The notes under the pieces: model-generated
What the model was told of the DNA's origin: nothing
The model's database searches: none
Seen by the model: only the letters and a program-made list of their open reading frames with translations
Position numbers and translations under genes: made by a program
Shown: positions 12,582 to 13,818 of the stretch, piece after piece
Layout of the letters: each line of letters starts with the position of its first letter
Numbering within the stretch: the stretch's first letter is position 1
From: JBGTLW01 sp041743835
GTDB taxonomy: Bacteria > Planctomycetota > Phycisphaerae > Phycisphaerales > Phycisphaeraceae
Reading direction: 5' to 3'
Length of the DNA stretch: 13,818 bases
Assembly (NCBI GenBank): GCA_041743835.1
Contig: JBGTLW010000251.1
Span: 1 to 13,818 of the forward strand

Positions 12582-13406
12582 TCATGGAAACAGGGCGCTG
12601 GGCTTGACCGCTCGACGCAGCAGCCGTTTGACCTTCACCAGCAGCTTCGCCTCAAGCGGAGCCAGCTTGCTTTGCAGCCGCTGCCGGACCTCCGTCAAGG
12701 CATCCGCTTGCTCCGCCCGCGCCAGGGCGGCATCCAGCACCGCGAGATCGTGGTGATCGCCCAACATCTGCGAGGCTTCCTTGGCAGCCTGGATGGTTTC
12801 TCGCATCGGCCGCGGCGCGACATCGCGCAGCAGCTTGGCGGCGTACCACACATCCTTGATCCGCTTGCGCAGGTCGTGCAAGGCCTCGGCTGTGGGATTC
12901 GCCTCCGCGTGCTCATATGCCAGGCGCGCTTTGCGGGTGACCCGCTTCCAACCCCGGCGGATCGACTTCTCGCTGTCGTCATACGGCTGGGCCAGCATCG
13001 CTTGCATCACCGCTCCCAAGCGAGCGGCTGCATTCAGGCGGACGTGGTCGGGCAGGTCGCCCGGCTCGGGCGCATCGTCAAGCGAAGACCTGGCCGCGTC
13101 GAAGCCCGGCACATCCGCGCAATGCAACGCCAGAGTCTGCTGCATGACATAGGCGTCTCGGTTGGCTGAAAGCAGCCGGGCAGCGTCACGGATCGCCCGG
13201 TGCTGCGGCTTGAGGCTAGCGGGCGGGTGGAGGCGGATCAGACGCATCGCACCACGGGCTTTCTTGCAGTGCCGCCGCACCGCATGAATGTCCTGCGACA
13301 TCGGCGCGGGTGCAGCCAGCAACTCGACTGCTTCCTGAAGCTGGTCCTGCATCGCCCGCACGACTTCGGCAACCGGGGGTCGATCGGGGTTGATTCGGTA
13401 AGCCAT
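12582..13406 (-). CDS. CHAD domain-containing protein
   Basis: A 274-residue all-helical protein of the CHAD family, which binds inorganic polyphosphate and often localises to polyphosphate granules. Two repeats of the CHAD helical unit are visible: DIHAVRRHCKKARGAMRLIR (about residues 39-58) and ALHDLRKRIKDVWYAAKLL (about 174-192), each with the conserved His and basic residues expected to line a phosphate-binding surface. EASQMLGDHHDLAVLDAAL (about 210-228) is the other family block. There is no N-terminal CYTH domain, so it is the stand-alone form. GAGG lies 7 bases before ATG 13406. It diverges from the oxidoreductase gene across 76 bases. Polyphosphate binding is family knowledge, not shown here. 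Confidence 0.88.
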   Translation of the reverse strand: MAYRINPDRPPVAEVVRAMQDQLQEAVELLAAPAPMSQDIHAVRRHCKKARGAMRLIRLHPPASLKPQHRAIRDAARLLSANRDAYVMQQTLALHCADVPGFDAARSSLDDAPEPGDLPDHVRLNAAARLGAVMQAMLAQPYDDSEKSIRRGWKRVTRKARLAYEHAEANPTAEALHDLRKRIKDVWYAAKLLRDVAPRPMRETIQAAKEASQMLGDHHDLAVLDAALARAEQADALTEVRQRLQSKLAPLEAKLLVKVKRLLRRAVKPSALFP

Positions 13407-13482
13407 GTGAAAGCCTCAGCCCAAGTATGCTAGCCTCTAATTGTTAAGACCCGAGCCAGATGGCATTTATAGGAGTGACACG

Positions 13483-13818
13483 ATGAGCAAGACGATCCGC
13501 TGGGGCATTATCGGGTGTGGGAACGTGTGCGAGGTCAAGAGCGGCCCCGGGTTTCAGCGGGCGGAGGGGTCGGCGCTGAGCGTGGTTATGCGGCGGGACG
13601 GGGACGCGGCCCGCGACTTCGCCCGGCGTCACGGCGTGCCACGCTGGACAGACAACGCCGCGGCCGTCATCGAAGGGGATGATGTGGACGCGGTGTACGT
13701 CGCCTCGCCAGTGGGTTCACACCTCGAGCACGCGCTCGCGGCCGCGCAAGCGGGCAAGCCGTGCTACGTCGAGAAGCCCATGGCCCGGAACCACGCCGAG
13801 TGCGCCCGCATGGTCGGC
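13483..13818 (+). CDS. Gfo/Idh/MocA family oxidoreductase (partial, N-terminal part)
   Basis: The first 112 codons of an NAD(P)-dependent oxidoreductase that runs off the right edge. The Rossmann fold starts at WGIIGCGNVCEVKSGPGF with the G-x-G-x-x motif at residues 11-15, followed by the helix-strand units ending in DVDAVYVASPVGSHLEHALAAAQ and CYVEKPMARN, where E97-K98-P99 is the family's conserved active-site EKP. Members act on sugars, inositols or related polyols; the substrate cannot be told from this half. AGGAG (13471-13475) lies 7 bases before ATG 13483, a normal ribosome binding site. Divergent from the CHAD gene. Confidence 0.93.
   Translation, partial: MSKTIRWGIIGCGNVCEVKSGPGFQRAEGSALSVVMRRDGDAARDFARRHGVPRWTDNAAAVIEGDDVDAVYVASPVGSHLEHALAAAQAGKPCYVEKPMARNHAECARMVG

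Noticed and set aside
1..13818. CRISPR arrays, tRNA or rRNA genes, toxin-antitoxin pairs, prophage genes
   Set aside because: No regularly spaced repeats, cloverleaf-like sequence, rRNA conserved segments or phage-type genes were noticed on either strand.

Overview
The window is a GC-rich chromosomal stretch with densely packed genes on both strands and mostly short gaps. The organism is probably a planctomycete, most likely of the Phycisphaerae. This is inferred from the gene families: a DUF2959 coiled-coil lipoprotein, a stand-alone sigma-region-4-like helix-turn-helix protein, paired YkgJ-type cysteine-cluster proteins, a MiaB with lineage-style insertions, and several small membrane proteins without recognisable relatives. 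No rRNA, tRNA or CRISPR array was seen.

Layout, left to right. The window opens in the tail of an IS630-type transposase (2-124, +). A minus-strand pair follows: miaB (583-2235), which methylthiolates tRNA, and a small membrane protein 6 bases behind it (268-576). Divergent from miaB is a plus-strand cluster (2370-4126) of a two-helix membrane protein and two adjacent YkgJ-like cysteine-cluster proteins with a 4-base overlap and a 3-base gap. A phosphoglycolate-phosphatase-like HAD enzyme (4089-4757, -) converges on it with a 38-base overlap.

From 4846 to 9486 all genes are on the plus strand: a flavin-reductase-domain protein, a two-module Lrp/AsnC-type protein resembling a fused siroheme decarboxylase (AhbA plus AhbB), truA (tRNA pseudouridine synthase), a GT4 glycosyltransferase and a PIG-L/BshB-like zinc deacetylase. 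A small sigma-region-4-like protein (9509-9766, -) ends this block. After a 320-base gap with a candidate promoter come a DUF2959 lipoprotein, an exported or lipid-anchored MsrA, a 72-residue lipoprotein that overlaps msrA, and a DUF1294 membrane protein. The right end has two minus-strand genes, an acidic tail-anchored protein (12097-12504) and a CHAD-domain protein (12582-13406), then the start of a Gfo/Idh/MocA oxidoreductase (13483 to the edge).

Functional themes are tRNA modification (miaB, truA), redox and tetrapyrrole-type chemistry (flavin reductase, AhbAB-like fusion), cell-envelope repair or structure (MsrA and lipoproteins), and glycoconjugate or small-thiol-type chemistry (GT4 plus PIG-L). 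Nothing here is clearly a new defence or mobile system. The most unusual points are the fused AhbA/AhbB-like protein and a recurring arrangement in which a TANNNT -10-like box ends 5 to 9 bases before a start codon with no Shine-Dalgarno sequence. That arrangement suggests leaderless mRNAs for up to six genes, beside other genes with ordinary ribosome binding sites.
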